The notes beneath the pieces were generated by a model. The model did no database searches. It saw only the letters and a program-made list of their open reading frames with translations, and was not told the origin of the DNA. A stretch of 64,000 nt of DNA from the NCBI GenBank assembly GCA_911728435.2, contig OU452201.1:14384001-14448000 (forward strand). Direction: 5' to 3'. The translations under genes were made by a program, and so were the position numbers. This DNA comes from Apoderus coryli. Lineage: Eukaryota > Arthropoda > Insecta > Coleoptera > Attelabidae. Positions 1-11,569 of the stretch are shown piece by piece. Each line of letters opens with the position of its first letter. The first letter of the stretch is position 1.

Positions 1-1160
1 CCAGTTGGTTGAAAGTTTTTACAGTTTTTAATTCACTTTCTATTATTTTATTTTGCTCTGCTGAAATTTTTATTACTCTGAAATTGTACATTAGAGGAGA
101 GTTAGGATGCGCATGATATATCTAATGGCTTCTTTTAAATAGGTAAATGAAAATTAACTTTATGGCGATGCGAGTTTAATTAGAAACAGTGAAAAATTGT
201 TTTTAATGCTGAAATGGTATTCGAGCAGCAATTTTACAAAGTGGGGTAATTTCTAATTATATTAACATATAACATAAGATTTGTTGTGAGTTCCCATGCC
301 ATTAGTTATACCTAAACACTTCTGTACTGATTCCATCAGGAGATCCAGAGCAGATGAATCAACCAAGATAGTCGACGCAGCTAATTATAATTTTTTTGGA
401 ACATCTTAAAAATTTTAAATTATTTCCAATATTTTGTTAGCTATAATCTATCCCTTTGGGACAAAAGATAAAACGAAATCAATATTATAGTGATTTGTTA
501 TTGGTGATTTACGTTTTAGATGTAGTGTGTACATTTTTTCGATATAAAATAACTAATATTTGTAGCACAATAAGTAATAGCGTTTAAATTGTCAACAACG
601 AAGAGAAGTTAATAAGGCAACTAAAATACAAAGTTGAAACAAATATATATGAATGAAGGAATTCTAAAAGAATTTAATACTGTCTGAATTTGGAATTTCA
701 TTAAATAGTGTGAGACACAAATTAAATCGAAAATTTCTCAATTCCATTAGATACAAATGGATAGTTCTAGCCAGACAGTTTTTGCTAGTATACTATATTG
801 AGCACGTCAAATCAATTTCCTGTTCTAATTTTAGGGTCTCTCTGAAATTTATAACATTTTTAATATTTGCAACAGTGTATTAGATTAATGATGAGATAAC
901 GATCCGAAGCATGCGTCGGGCTAAAATGATCTATGTATTTGGTTTGGAAAACTCATAATTTGAAAAATTATCTTTAAGGTGATTGTAGCGCCCTATGGGT
1001 AAAGACCTTTTTAAAACTTTAAGTTAATTACTATTATTTCATTTTTGTAAACTCACGTAATACATAATAAAAATATCGTAGGATATGGATATTACATATA
1101 GTTCAAGTAATTCACGGTTCAATTATCAACCTATCATAATATGCAAAAACGTCATTATAT
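1..1160. other. AT-rich intergenic DNA, nothing recognised
   Basis: I see no coding frame of substance, RNA gene or tandem array here. The base composition is strongly AT-biased with short A and T runs, as in most of the window. Confidence 0.6.
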
Positions 1161-1165
1161 TTCGT

Positions 1166-1200
1166 TGTATACAGGGTAGCCCATGAATATGTGAGCGGAA
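1166..1200 (+). repeat. ACAGGGT-type transposon terminus
   Basis: The string TATACAGGGTAGCCCA starts here. It belongs to the ACAGGGTG-like ends that recur through the window (for example 18052-18081, 36082-36111, 43990-44005, 47328-47340, 49975-49990). It lies about 220 bases outside the long inverted repeat at 1419-2445 and could be that element's left end. No matching right end was found, so the link is only inferred. Confidence 0.35.
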
Positions 1201-1418
1201 GATGTCTCAAGATCTATAAGCGATAGACAAAAAAATCATTCACAAAACTTGTAGGCACTGAAGAAATGTACAACACAAAAGTATTTGAAATGCCCATCAG
1301 ACCACACTTGCTTTTTCGTAATGCGACATCCTGTATATTTTAGCAGCTCGAAAAGAAAAGAGAAATGACATTAGTGTTGATATACCTACGCCCAGAGGTT
1401 TTTAAAATATTTGTAGAG

Positions 1419-2445
1419 AAACCAAAAACACACCAATGTTTCGTGTTAGGTCCATTTGAATTCCCTTCTTTTCTCCGGTTTACTGTTTTTCATTGAACTC
1501 TGGTTTGTGATTTTTCAGGGTGGTCATATTTTCTAAATTGTATTTTATTGAGAAAATATTATATGGCTGAAATTCGAGAAGTCCCTTTCCTATATTTTTT
1601 ATTGATATCATATTTCATGAGCTTAGGGCTAGCCATTTTTTCATAAAAAATTATTAAACAAAAATGCCAAGAAAGCCGCAATTTTTTTTACATTTTTATA
1701 TATTTTCTATTTAAAAACAGAACAGTTAAATTACAGCTGTATTTCAATAATTGGACAATTTAAGTTTAAGTAAAATAAAATCTAAACTTAAATTAAATAC
1801 AAAAATACCTATTTCTTTTGATAACAACCAAACAAATACACACGAAGCGCAACATACTAAAAATATATCTTAAACTAAACTATAAACAATCTAAGTGTTC
1901 GAAAATATATTTTAACAAATGCTCAAAATGTCGACCACCTTGTTCGCGGCACTATGCAGTTTGAATTTTTAGCTCGATGGAGCACTTGGCGAGTAATGGA
2001 TGCAAAAGCATTTCGTATTTAATTTAAGTTTAAATTTTATTCTATTTAAACTTAAATTTAAGGACGCGTATTTGTAAATTATTAAAATAAAGCTGTAATT
2101 TAAGCTTTTTGTTTTTACATAGGAAGAAAAAATAAATTAAATCACAAAAAATTGCAACTTTTGTGGGCTATTTATTTGTTTTTTATTTTAATAATTTTTT
2201 ATGGGAAAACGGTTAGCCTTAAACTCATGAAATATTATGATATCAATAAAAAGTTTAGGAAAGGGTCTCCTCGGAATCAAGCAAATTTATAGGGCATTCA
2301 ATTTAACATATTCCTAAAAAACCACAATTTAGAAAATGCGACCACTCTAAAATTACAAAGGTCAATGAAATCCAGTAAAACGGAGAAAAGAAGGGAATTC
2401 AAATGGATCCGAACGAAAAATTGGGGCGCTTTTGGTTTCTGTTAT
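1419..2445. mobile_element. Decayed DNA transposon with long inverted repeats
   Basis: The left arm (about 1419-1805) and the right arm (about 2005-2445) are imperfect inverted copies over roughly 400 bases. Matching blocks, in order from the outside, include GAAACCAAAA, TCCATTTGAATTCCCTT, ATTTCATGAG, CATAAAAAATTATTAAA, TTAAATTACAGCT and AAACTTAAATTAAATAC. The roughly 200-base centre holds a transposase-like tail on the minus strand (1880-1991). Long terminal inverted repeats around a transposase remnant indicate a class II element, probably a deletion derivative. Arm borders are by eye. Confidence 0.7.
1880..1991 (-). pseudogene. Transposase C-terminal remnant
   Basis: Two overlapping minus-strand frames read RQVLHRAKNSNCIV (from 1991) and then, after a frameshift, CREQGGRHFEHLL ending in a stop at 1880-1882. 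A short C-terminal block with Cys, a glycine pair and (H)FEHL just before the stop is familiar from mariner-like and helix-turn-helix transposon proteins of insects. Only about 37 residues remain and the frame is broken, so the protein is dead. The family name is inference from the motif; a profile search could place it elsewhere. Confidence 0.45.
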
Positions 2446-2449
2446 ATAT

Positions 2450-5285
2450 TGTTCTTCGATAGACAACCAGATCTATCAATCCGCGTATTTCACAAAACAA
2501 GACTGAATTTCGCTAAACACATTCTTTTATAAATCAATAATAATGTAAGAAAATGTTATAACTTGTTAATAATGTAAAAATGAAAATACAATTTTTATTG
2601 AAATATCAATAGCCAATTGGTACAAGTTTATTTATGAAAGAGATTACTTCTTTTTCTCAAATAAAGGTGAAAACCGAGAAGTTAAAGTTCACATCATCAA
2701 CGCAGGAAATTCAAAACTAATACAGGTTCGTTGCTGTTTTTTTGTTCCTTTTATCTAGATGGCCTGTATTTATTCAATGATTGTAGTAGGCAGACTACAG
2801 AGAGCTCATACAGGGATAAACGATATTTATTTAACAACGTTAGTGTTCAAAACTTTTAATATCTATGCAAATTGTTTTTCAGTGGGTTATATGTGGTCAG
2901 CCGAAAAAAAGAGGCGTATTAATCCACGCTAATGGTTTTTTGTTCCAACAAAAAAAATGCAATCTAATTGGTGGGTATTTTGGGATTAATTATTCTGCTC
3001 CTTTTTGATGAGCATTTTTAAACTATGAACGTACGCATAACTGGTTAAAGTGAAGGACTGTTGTTAACAATAAAAAAAAATACATAGTAATTATAGGTAG
3101 TAACTATTTTTATATTTAAAAAACAATATTTAGGCAACTGCCTTAGAATAATACAATGATGAGCTTAAATTATACTTTGGTCTACCGACAAAAAAATTAA
3201 CTTGCAAAATTTTAAAATTGGGCTCAAGCAGGGCTTCAAGGTTCAAACAATTACAAATCCAAATAATAAATTATAGGAACAAATTTAATGGGACCTTAAA
3301 TATCTTGTTAAAATTTGACATTTGAGTGATCAAAAAGAAACATTTTTAAAACCATTTTGTCAAGGTCTCTGCAGGAGATTGTGACAAAATCAAACAGCTG
3401 GAATAATAGTATAGGTGGGTTAGACAAATATTTTGAGTTAGCGGAAAGAAATATTAAAAAATTGTAAGTCTGACATGTGTGACATAATTTAAATTAAAAG
3501 TTTACCACCTCAAAATATCAAGTTTAAATGCTATCGATGTGGAAATCATCACTTTCAGGAATATGATATGAAGACATTATTAAAAAAAATAATAAAACTA
3601 TGCTACAAAAAATGCCAAGTATGATAAATTATTTGCGAAAATATATTCCAGACATTTTGTGACATACTTGGAATAAATTTTCGACACTAGATATCGCTTG
3701 TTTCTTAAAAGTATAGACAAACTTCTTCCTTCCGAATTTCGAGTTACATATAAAAGTTACAAATAGATTTTACTATTTCTCAATCAAATTTGACATAAGT
3801 AATAAATAAATTCTACATTGCGCTTCAGAACTCTATTTAAATTATGAGAGAAATGTTCTTTTTATTTTTAAATTTTTTGAACAAATTGAATTTGTAGAAA
3901 CACCTGAAAGAAAAATTAATTGGAAATGTAAAGGTAGCGTGTTTTAATAGTTGTTTTTTAAATGGCCGCAATAGTCTTCTAGTTGTATTAAAGTCACATG
4001 TAATTTAAAACTAGAAAATATTTTTGTTAAAGTTATCCACATTAACACATAAATCCAATATGCATATATATTATTAGGTAATGATTTTTTTTTCTTGAAA
4101 ACGTTCTTTATCATATTGTGTCCTAAAAATATCAAAACCCTAGTAGTAATCCAACCACGATCATTAAAACACAGTTTCGATACATAATATAAACACAACC
4201 TCCAGCTATATCTGTTGTCAACAGTTATTTCAGTGATATACACTCAGATAGCTTCCTCAGTAACGCCAACAAAATTGAATCGATAACTCATTAATTTTCA
4301 AGAATTCTTGATAGAAGTTCGTTGAAGCATTCCTGTTTCCACATTTCGCACAAATGTTTTCCTCTATTAGAATTTTTAAATTAGACATGTAGATGGCACA
4401 AAAAGTAATAATTAATTTATGTAAATAGAACAGAACTCGGTAGTCGCCGAAAATATCTAACATAAATACTTAGACCAATAATTGGAATTGATTTTTATTC
4501 AAAAGGTAATATTAAGCATCTTTTACTAAGAAGATATGAAGGACTATTGCGAATTACGCCTGCTCTTTATTTGCACGAAGTTTAAGTTTGAGAACTATGT
4601 TGCTAGTCGGTTTGGTGTTAATAATGAAAATAAACAATTTAGAGTTCTCAATTTTTATATAAATAACATCTATAAGTATTTTCTCAGGTAAATCTTGCAT
4701 AAAATGTAAATGTTATTCAATCTCAAATTAAATTAATATAGGTGAGCATGAGAAATTTTTGATTACGCGTTATAGCATATCACCTAATTAAAAAATCAAC
4801 TAATTACACCGAATTCCATTTACAGTTTCTTTATAGCATTAATATGTATCGGAATATAACGCTTTTTCATTAAAGCTTGAATAGAAACTTTCGTATATAT
4901 CTACATATATATTATATAAATGCAATATTTTTCCATATCGACATAATTATGTTAATATTATATTCAATAACAAAACAGTAAATAGGTATGTTTATAATAC
5001 AAAAGTTTATGTTGACAATTTGTATATCAAAATTATTATTTTATTCGGATCGTTTTGATCCAATCAGGTATTTTCAATTGAATCAAAGCGATTATATTCA
5101 TCCGGAATAATCAATCTTTGACAAATATGCCTATACTAATTGGTGAATTTGATGTACATATTCACATTGTGTATTTTATGATACAAATAGATATTTAGCA
5201 AATATTGTATCAAATACTCTTTGTAACTTTGTATAATAGCACGTCGGATTAATATAATCGTTTTTACCTATACCTACTAAAATGC
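2450..5285. other. AT-rich intergenic DNA
   Basis: There is no supported gene. The open frames at 3944-4243 and 4257-4463 (-) have AT-driven composition, no domain and no flanking splice or promoter logic, so I treat them as chance frames. Confidence 0.6.
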
Positions 5286-5289
5286 CACA

Positions 5290-5525
5290 TTATGCATCGG
5301 AGCATACCAAATAAAGTGGCCTATGGAAGAAGAAATTTAGCAACCAACAGGCCTGAAGAAAAATATGTAAGTATAATTAAATTACTTGGGACCTTCAGGT
5401 GGCTGTCGGGGTACCGCAGGGTTCAGTGCATATTTTTTAAGGGTATTGTTATTTACGCAGATGACACTACAAAGCTGATATATGACAGATCTAGGGATAG
5501 AATCGAGTGTGAGTCTAGATTCTAG
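5290..5525 (+). pseudogene. Non-LTR retrotransposon reverse transcriptase fragment
   Basis: One frame reads YVSIIKLLGTF. The next frame reads VAVGVPQGSV, which is reverse transcriptase motif 4 (GVPQGSVLG). The first frame then resumes with IVIYADDTTKL, the catalytic YADD box. Some 30 residues that normally separate GVPQGS from YADD are missing. The piece is therefore a short, frameshifted and internally deleted RT scrap of a jockey/CR1-like LINE. The single open frame spanning it (5292-5525) is only partly in the RT frame. The motif order is direct sequence evidence; the clade is inferred. Confidence 0.7.
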
Positions 5526-6137
5526 TGAGAAAATTCAAGGAATGGGAATTTTTATTTTATTATTATATTCAGTAGTCGTGAGTGGTTTCCCGATGTACCT
5601 AACTACTTTCATTCAATTTAAATAGGAATTTTAAAAGTAGAGTGTAATTGGCGCGATATCATTTTCCATTTCACAATCCAATCGGTCGTTAAACGCATGT
5701 TGGTTGGTGTGGTAAAATAGGTAATAGATGAATTATTTTACAGGTAAACAAAATTTACTTCTATTTTGAAACAAAATATGCAAAAAGTTTACTAAAGCTA
5801 TTTGGTAGATACAATACACATGTATAATTAATTATTAATCTGTTTCTATCTCTCCATCAAAGAGCCTTCGTTTGGGCAGTCGCATTACACGCTTACTGAC
5901 GGTTGGAACGCGCTTATTCTAATTAAAAATGTTATTAAAGCATAAAATAAGTCTATTCTATTCTTTCTAGTACCAGAAGTTAAAAAAAAATTGTTTAGTT
6001 GTCGAATCCAAGCCGCATATTATAGGTACCATTTTTTAAATTTGATGTCTTCACGATGTGTTTTTATTTCTATTCCTATCAAATAATATTGCAATAATAA
6101 GATTGTAAACAACGTCAGTTTATAGTATATTAAGTGT

Positions 6138-6860
6138 AAAGGGCGGTAAAGCATGAGTTGCAGCCCGCCGCTGTATAGACGCACGAGTGAGCGAAGCGAG
6201 CGAGGGCAGCTATACAGCGAAGGGCTGCAGCGGCTTTACCGCCAGTGGTGCTTACAACTGTTTTTCGCCTGCCTCGTCATACTACAATATTAAACCAAAA
6301 CTACTTTATTTTAATAATTAATTATTACTGTTATGAACTGACAGTTTTTGACAGTAATTAATGGGAGTATTTTTATTTTGACGTACATGATAATAGGCGT
6401 TATCCTTTGACAAACTCAGATCAGATAAACTTATGACAGGCTCACATGTCAGTGTTGAGTATTTTAAATGTAGAAAGCAACTGTCAAATTATTATCTGAG
6501 CGTGTTCGCTATAGAAAATTGATTTTAGATTCTTAGGTATATTTCGGTACTACAATAATAATTAAAAAGTGATTACTAATTAATAATGGACAATTTTAAA
6601 TAATTAAATGAGTTTAGCGGAATGGCAGACGACTACCTAAGTAAACTTTCTCAATTAATTGTCAACTTATCCTCTAGATGAAATGCACATTAAGTTAAGT
6701 GAGTGAAAACTACTGATGTTAACGTTATTATTGGAAATCTAACAGTAGCGCCATCTATGAAAAATAAATAAAAAGAGCGGGCGCTAATAGGTCATTTACC
6801 GCCCGCATATGCGGGCGGTAAAACTCTGTTTAAGTGCAGGCAGGCGAAAAACATAATAAT
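6138..6860. mobile_element. GC-rich fold-back element
   Basis: Three nested inverted pairs make a long hairpin at 6142-6243: GGCGGTAAAGC 6142-6152 with 6233-6243, TGCAGCCC 6159-6166 with 6222-6229, and GCTGTATAG 6170-6178 with 6210-6218. Its loop holds GAGCGAAGCGAGCGAG. At 6795-6822 there is a perfect 28-base palindrome that reuses the GGCGGTAAA end. GTTTTTCGCCTGCC (6260-6273) is inverted at 6839-6852. The GC-rich ends contrast with AT-rich surroundings. No transposase is present, so this looks like a non-autonomous fold-back or hairpin element; the superfamily is unknown. Confidence 0.65.
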
Positions 6861-7920
6861 CCCCCGCTTGCGGTCGGATTGTTACCTGGCAAACTATTGT
6901 TCTTTGTAATTATGCAACAAGTTGTCGAGATATACCTAACCTATTATTTGCAAGAGGCAAGTAGGTACTGTGGTATTACTACTGAATATATAATACGTGA
7001 CATGTACATACAGGGTTATTGACGGTCGACGGCACGTTAGATGTTTTGGGAAAAATCACCATACGATTGTTTTGGAAATTTTGGTATCTAGTAACTCAAT
7101 ATAGTCTAAAATATTGTAATATTTGTACCACCTCCGGTTATGCTGGAAAATTATAAATATTATATTTTATGATTCTCTGTTCATTTCTGAGTACTAGTTC
7201 TTAACACTATCGCAACTGTTTGGTCTTCTTAAAGCGAAAGAGCAAGGGTTGTAAACCACAAGAGTTAGCTGACGGCGGTGTTAGATTTTTCAAATAAAAC
7301 CCCAAGGAATTCTTTTATTGCATAAAGTAACTTCTTTCGAGCGTACAGGAAGCTAAAATAGCGTTGAAATGAAGTGAATGAAATAAGGTTTGGTGTATTG
7401 TTTCTACAAACTGTATATACGCGTTACAAGTAGGCATCAATCTTAATTTCATTCAAATTTATAATAAAACGAAATCCAGCGTCACTAATAGGTAGGTATA
7501 AGGATGAATATACAACGTGATTCACGGTTGATGGTTAGGTTAGTCGTTTTTGAAAAACGGAACCCAGGATTTTTTTGGTATTTTATATTTTCTTAGCTTA
7601 AATATTTTTAGCATTGCGACGTCACCGCTTCTAGCAAAAAGTTCTAGCAACTTTATTAAATGGAATATCTACAATTTAAGAATTGCCCTTTTCTTTTAAT
7701 ACTCTTTTCCTTTTGTTGTACCTACCTATTTCTATTAGTTTTCGAGATAAAAAATAATTTGTGGTAGGTATGGTCATGACTAAACTTAAATACATTAACC
7801 TTGTCAATGTATGACGTTTTGGTGTTAGTTTGGACCGTTTAGAATGCATGCTGACTTTACAGTATTATTTCATTAAGATATTGTTCCACTTAAATATGAC
7901 TTAAGTCTCCAAGATAGGAA
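6861..7920. other. AT-rich intergenic DNA
   Basis: No gene was recognised. ATACAGGGTT at about 7010 resembles the recurrent ACAGGGT transposon end but has no partner nearby. Confidence 0.5.
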
Positions 7921-8135
7921 TGTTATGATTTAATTTCATACTTTGTATATTTGTTTGAGTTTGATTTGTTATAGTTGTAATTTTTAAATAATACTCTGTA
8001 GATAGTTTGATTTGATATAATGATTGTTAATAGTTTTGAATAGTGAGATTGTCAAAATAAAAATAGCTTGACAAAAATAGTAAAATAACGGCAGTATTTA
8101 ATAGAAAATATTACAGTTTCAATACAGCAATAACA
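7921..8135 (+). repeat. Putative 5' LTR (BEL/Pao-like)
   Basis: The segment begins TGTTATGATT and ends CAGCAATAACA. It therefore has TG...CA ends inside a TGTTA/TAACA inverted pair, 215 bases apart. AATAAA occurs inside. It is followed at once by TTTGGTCCTTGAAC, which resembles the TTTGGTCCTTCGA block that commonly follows a BEL/Pao LTR, and about 95 bases later by a gag-like frame. No 3' LTR was found within the window, so the element is truncated. A target-site duplication cannot be tested without the other end. Confidence 0.45.
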
Positions 8136-8229
8136 TTTGGTCCTTGAACATTAGAAACCGTACTTGGAAAATCAGTTTATAAGTTGTTTTATAGTGAAAA
8201 TTTAAAAAATTATAAAAAAAGTGACAAAT

Positions 8230-8581
8230 ATGCCAGACAAAAATATTCAAGATGACACTTCACAAAAAATTAATAGTTTAAATAATATAGAAGAATTAAA
8301 AGGATTTTCGAATAGAACAGAAGAATGTGAACCCAAAAGTGCTACGAAATCAAACAGCAAACGATCTGAAATGTCTTCACGACAAGTACAACTATTAAAA
8401 TTGGAAGCAAAAAAAAAGCTAGCAATTTTGGAAAAAGAACGCATAGAACAAGAAAAACAACAAGAAAAAGAGCGCATAGAACGAGAAAAACAACAAGAAA
8501 AAGAACGTATAGAACGTGAAAAACTACAAAAAGGCACTTTATGAAAAGGAAAAAGAAATTATACTAATGCTAAAATGTTAA
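8230..8581 (+). pseudogene. Truncated gag-like coiled-coil protein
   Basis: The ATG at 8230 opens a 102-codon frame: a polar N-terminus, a Ser/Lys-rich stretch, then MSSRQVQLLKLEAKKKLAIL and three near-identical repeats of KERIE(Q/R)EKQQE. This is a highly charged coiled coil. The frame hits TGA at 8542-8544. Removing one base near the AAAAAGGC at about 8530 keeps the heptad pattern going (ALYEKEKEIILM) to a stop at 8579-8581. Charged coiled coils after an SSR motif are usual near the start of BEL/Pao gag. The adjoining LTR-like segment supports that reading. No capsid or zinc-knuckle region follows, so it is a 5' fragment. Confidence 0.45.
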
Positions 8582-8584
8582 TTT

Positions 8585-11525
8585 AATCTGAGATGACCAG
8601 ATCAGAGCAGTGCAGATATCCTAAACGCTGCTTTACTCGTCCCAGTTACGTAATTATTCTCAAAACATTATTATTATTACTAATGATTGGGAACAAAAGG
8701 ACCATATTTTCCAAAGAGCAACTAAATTCTCGGTGGTGCGGTTGGATTGGTAAAATGCTGCCGCCGGCACATGTTTAAATTGACTGTATCTTCTACTATA
8801 ATAATATACATGTACCTTTTACGAAGTTCCGGGTAACCTAATCTATGACATAAATTTAATAAAACGTATTACCACATGCAAATTTAATATTTCGGAAATG
8901 TTGCTTAAGGTTCTATATAGGGTGACTTCAATATACCGGGTCCGAGATAAAATATAAAAAACCACTAAAGTATTAAAAGTAAGATAAATTAAAAAAAAAA
9001 AGGTTGTAAAATAAAAATAAGTTAGTAGTAGACCTTGGCCTTACTACTTGATTGCCACACAATTCAATTTAAGTGAGGATTTTCCGTTAAATCCTATCTA
9101 TAAATACTACTCATATCAAATTTTTTTAGGAAATACCTTGTCAACTTCGCTGTAGCTGAAGGATTTCAGTTGCGTGATATTAAAAAGAAAATGACGCACA
9201 ATTCTAAATAATATACTATTTAAAAATCTCCACCACAAGTGATGACAAGCGGGAAGAAATAATGTGGGTAAGGACTAGGGAATTAATTCACTGTGTAAAA
9301 GAATTGTCCTTGTCTGGTTGTATAAATATACCAAATTCTCGTAGATTTTAAATGTTGTAGGTAGCTAAATAATAATTGTTGTTTTAGAGAGATGGTAAAC
9401 CAGTTTTTATTGTGTTTCCAATTATTTCGTATTATTTGGTTTTCAAAACGGCATCAAAGTGTGTCCGCCTTGTATAGACGATATTCTGTGTATACCAGTT
9501 GCATTCAATTCCCCTTTTTGGACGTATTCTAGAAAATACCAATTTGTTGCATTGGTAAACCTACCACCACCGTTTCACTCGTTTTTAATATTAAATTTTA
9601 TGCTTTGAAGCATATACATGTGGCAAATAGAATTTTTCCTCACGAATATTATGAATTTTTGTCGACTGTGTTGTCGTGGACTGATAAAAAAACATAGGTG
9701 GGGAAATGCAATTGCACATCAGCGTGAAATTCACTGGAAACGGAAATATTGGACAATTTAAAATAAGATATTGCTGTAGATCGGATTTAAAACCGTAAAG
9801 ATTCTGCACGAGGTCCCAAATCAAATATTAGTTTAGCATTTATACTGGAAATTCCTTATTTTGACTCTTAAGACTTTTATGATTTAAGCTCACACTCACA
9901 CAGCTGATAACATTGAAGTAACACTCAGTGATAAGCGAGGTCGGATACCATCTTGGGTGAGAGCGCAATAACATACATAGCTGGAAAGTCTTTCTATGTC
10001 AAAGTCTAAAAAACAACTGGTGGTGTGCGGGAACGTTAGGACTGTTCAGCAGGTCATAGTTGCCTCCCTTGTGATCTAGAGGAGAGAATATAGGGGAAGA
10101 AACGGTAACATTGTGACAGTATGGGTTGCCAATTAAAACTCTTAATTTAAAATTTCTAGCATATAAAGTCCAACATATGAATATTGGTTAGGTATACCTT
10201 ATAGCCCGTGGAATAGGTAATAAGGGTATAATATAGAACATTCAAATGCATAAATTCAATCATACTAACCTATTTTATACTTAAAAATTTGATGAGATCT
10301 AGGCGAATGTTGATTGCTGAAAATTATTCGGGAACATTATGTTGTGCTAAATTATCCAAACATTATCTGGATATTATTTAGCAGTCAGTACAATTCGATT
10401 GTTTCTCTAGTAAGAAATTAAAATGATTTACAAAAAATATACCTACTTATTTCTCGTTAGGTCCAAGAATTATTTTACGAAACATGAAAATTTAAAATAT
10501 TATGTGGAGGTCACAAAAATTGTAAAATTATTGTGTTGGGCCTTCCAGAAAAGTCTCAATTCTGCCTATATGACATGAGTATTTCAAGCATAAGAACATG
10601 TCTTATGTTCCAAAACAAAAACCAGTTAATTCTATTTATCTTCTGAAAAATAATTATTGGACTTAAGTTATTAGTTTTTGATAACAATTTTCAACTTCAA
10701 CGTGTTACTAATTCTATTATTCCTCGCTCATGCTATAGATGTGCACATAGAAAATATTTCCTTAGCGACAATCCAGGGAGAGAATGAAATAATGTTTGAC
10801 CCTGTTAAGCTCTAATAAAGTTCTTTTCTTCTCTTGGAAATTCGATGATTTATTTGTATAATAACCGTTGGTTTAAAGGCTTTTTATCTTTCACGCGCAG
10901 CAGCTATATTTATGTTCCTTTATATTATTTGGGCAGTTTGGACATGTGCCATTATTTCCTGGTTAAAACATTAAATTTCGTATATACCTAATATGAGATG
11001 AACATTGCTGTTGCTGTTAGCACATAGGAGATGAAAAAGTACGAACGACTCGACAATTGGTTAGCTAGACGTATAGTTTTTTTTTTATAAATACATAATA
11101 TGTATGGATGTAAAATTTTTCTATATAGGATTATGTTTGCGAATTTTTGATATTAGATTTTTCTACAAATTTGCTTATATTTTTTTAACGAACAAAGATC
11201 GCAGTTTTTTTTCTTTACATAAAGCTGCTCAGAAAAATTAGCTCTTTTCAACTAAAAAAAAGTTGATGACGTCGTTACTTTAGTTTCCAAAATTGGCAAA
11301 TAATAATAAATGTGGGTGAAAATGGAGTTAACCCATTTAAGAACCTCTTTTCAGAATTTTTCTATCGTTTTTCATGTTCTCATAATAATATGTTTGTGTA
11401 TGTCCTTAATACAGTTTTATGAGAGTAGTACATTCAAAGCAATGTTTTTGATACCTATTGGAACCCTAACAGGAATGCATTCTGCATGAACAGTTAGTTA
11501 TTAGACGTTATTACAGAAATAATCT
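8585..11525. other. AT-rich intergenic DNA
   Basis: No gene was recognised. The minus-strand frame at 9591-9824 and the patch around 9950-10090, which is less AT-rich than its surroundings, showed no domain. TATATAGGGTGACTTC at 8917-8932 resembles the recurrent (C/T)AGGGTG transposon ends. Confidence 0.5.
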
Positions 11526-11528
11526 CTC

Positions 11529-11562
11529 CTGAGGATGCTAACAGTGTTAGTGAAACCGCGTC
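11529..11562 (+). other. Hammerhead-like stem-loop (retroelement terminus)
   Basis: CTGAGGA is followed by TG, a five-pair stem CTAAC/GTTAG (11538-11542 with 11546-11550), then TGAAACCGCGTC. The order CUGANGA, stem, GAAAC is the hammerhead ribozyme core layout, and such motifs are known in the terminal repeats of Penelope-like retroelements. The same layout occurs at five more places in the window. Two bases intervene between the CUGANGA box and the clean stem, which is not canonical, so activity is uncertain. Confidence 0.45.
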
Positions 11563-11569
11563 AAGAATA

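Noticed and set aside
8247..8537. Minus-strand Cys/Ser/Phe-rich frame
   Set aside because: It is the exact antisense of the coiled-coil gag-like frame, whose Glu/Lys codons read as Phe/Ser on the other strand.
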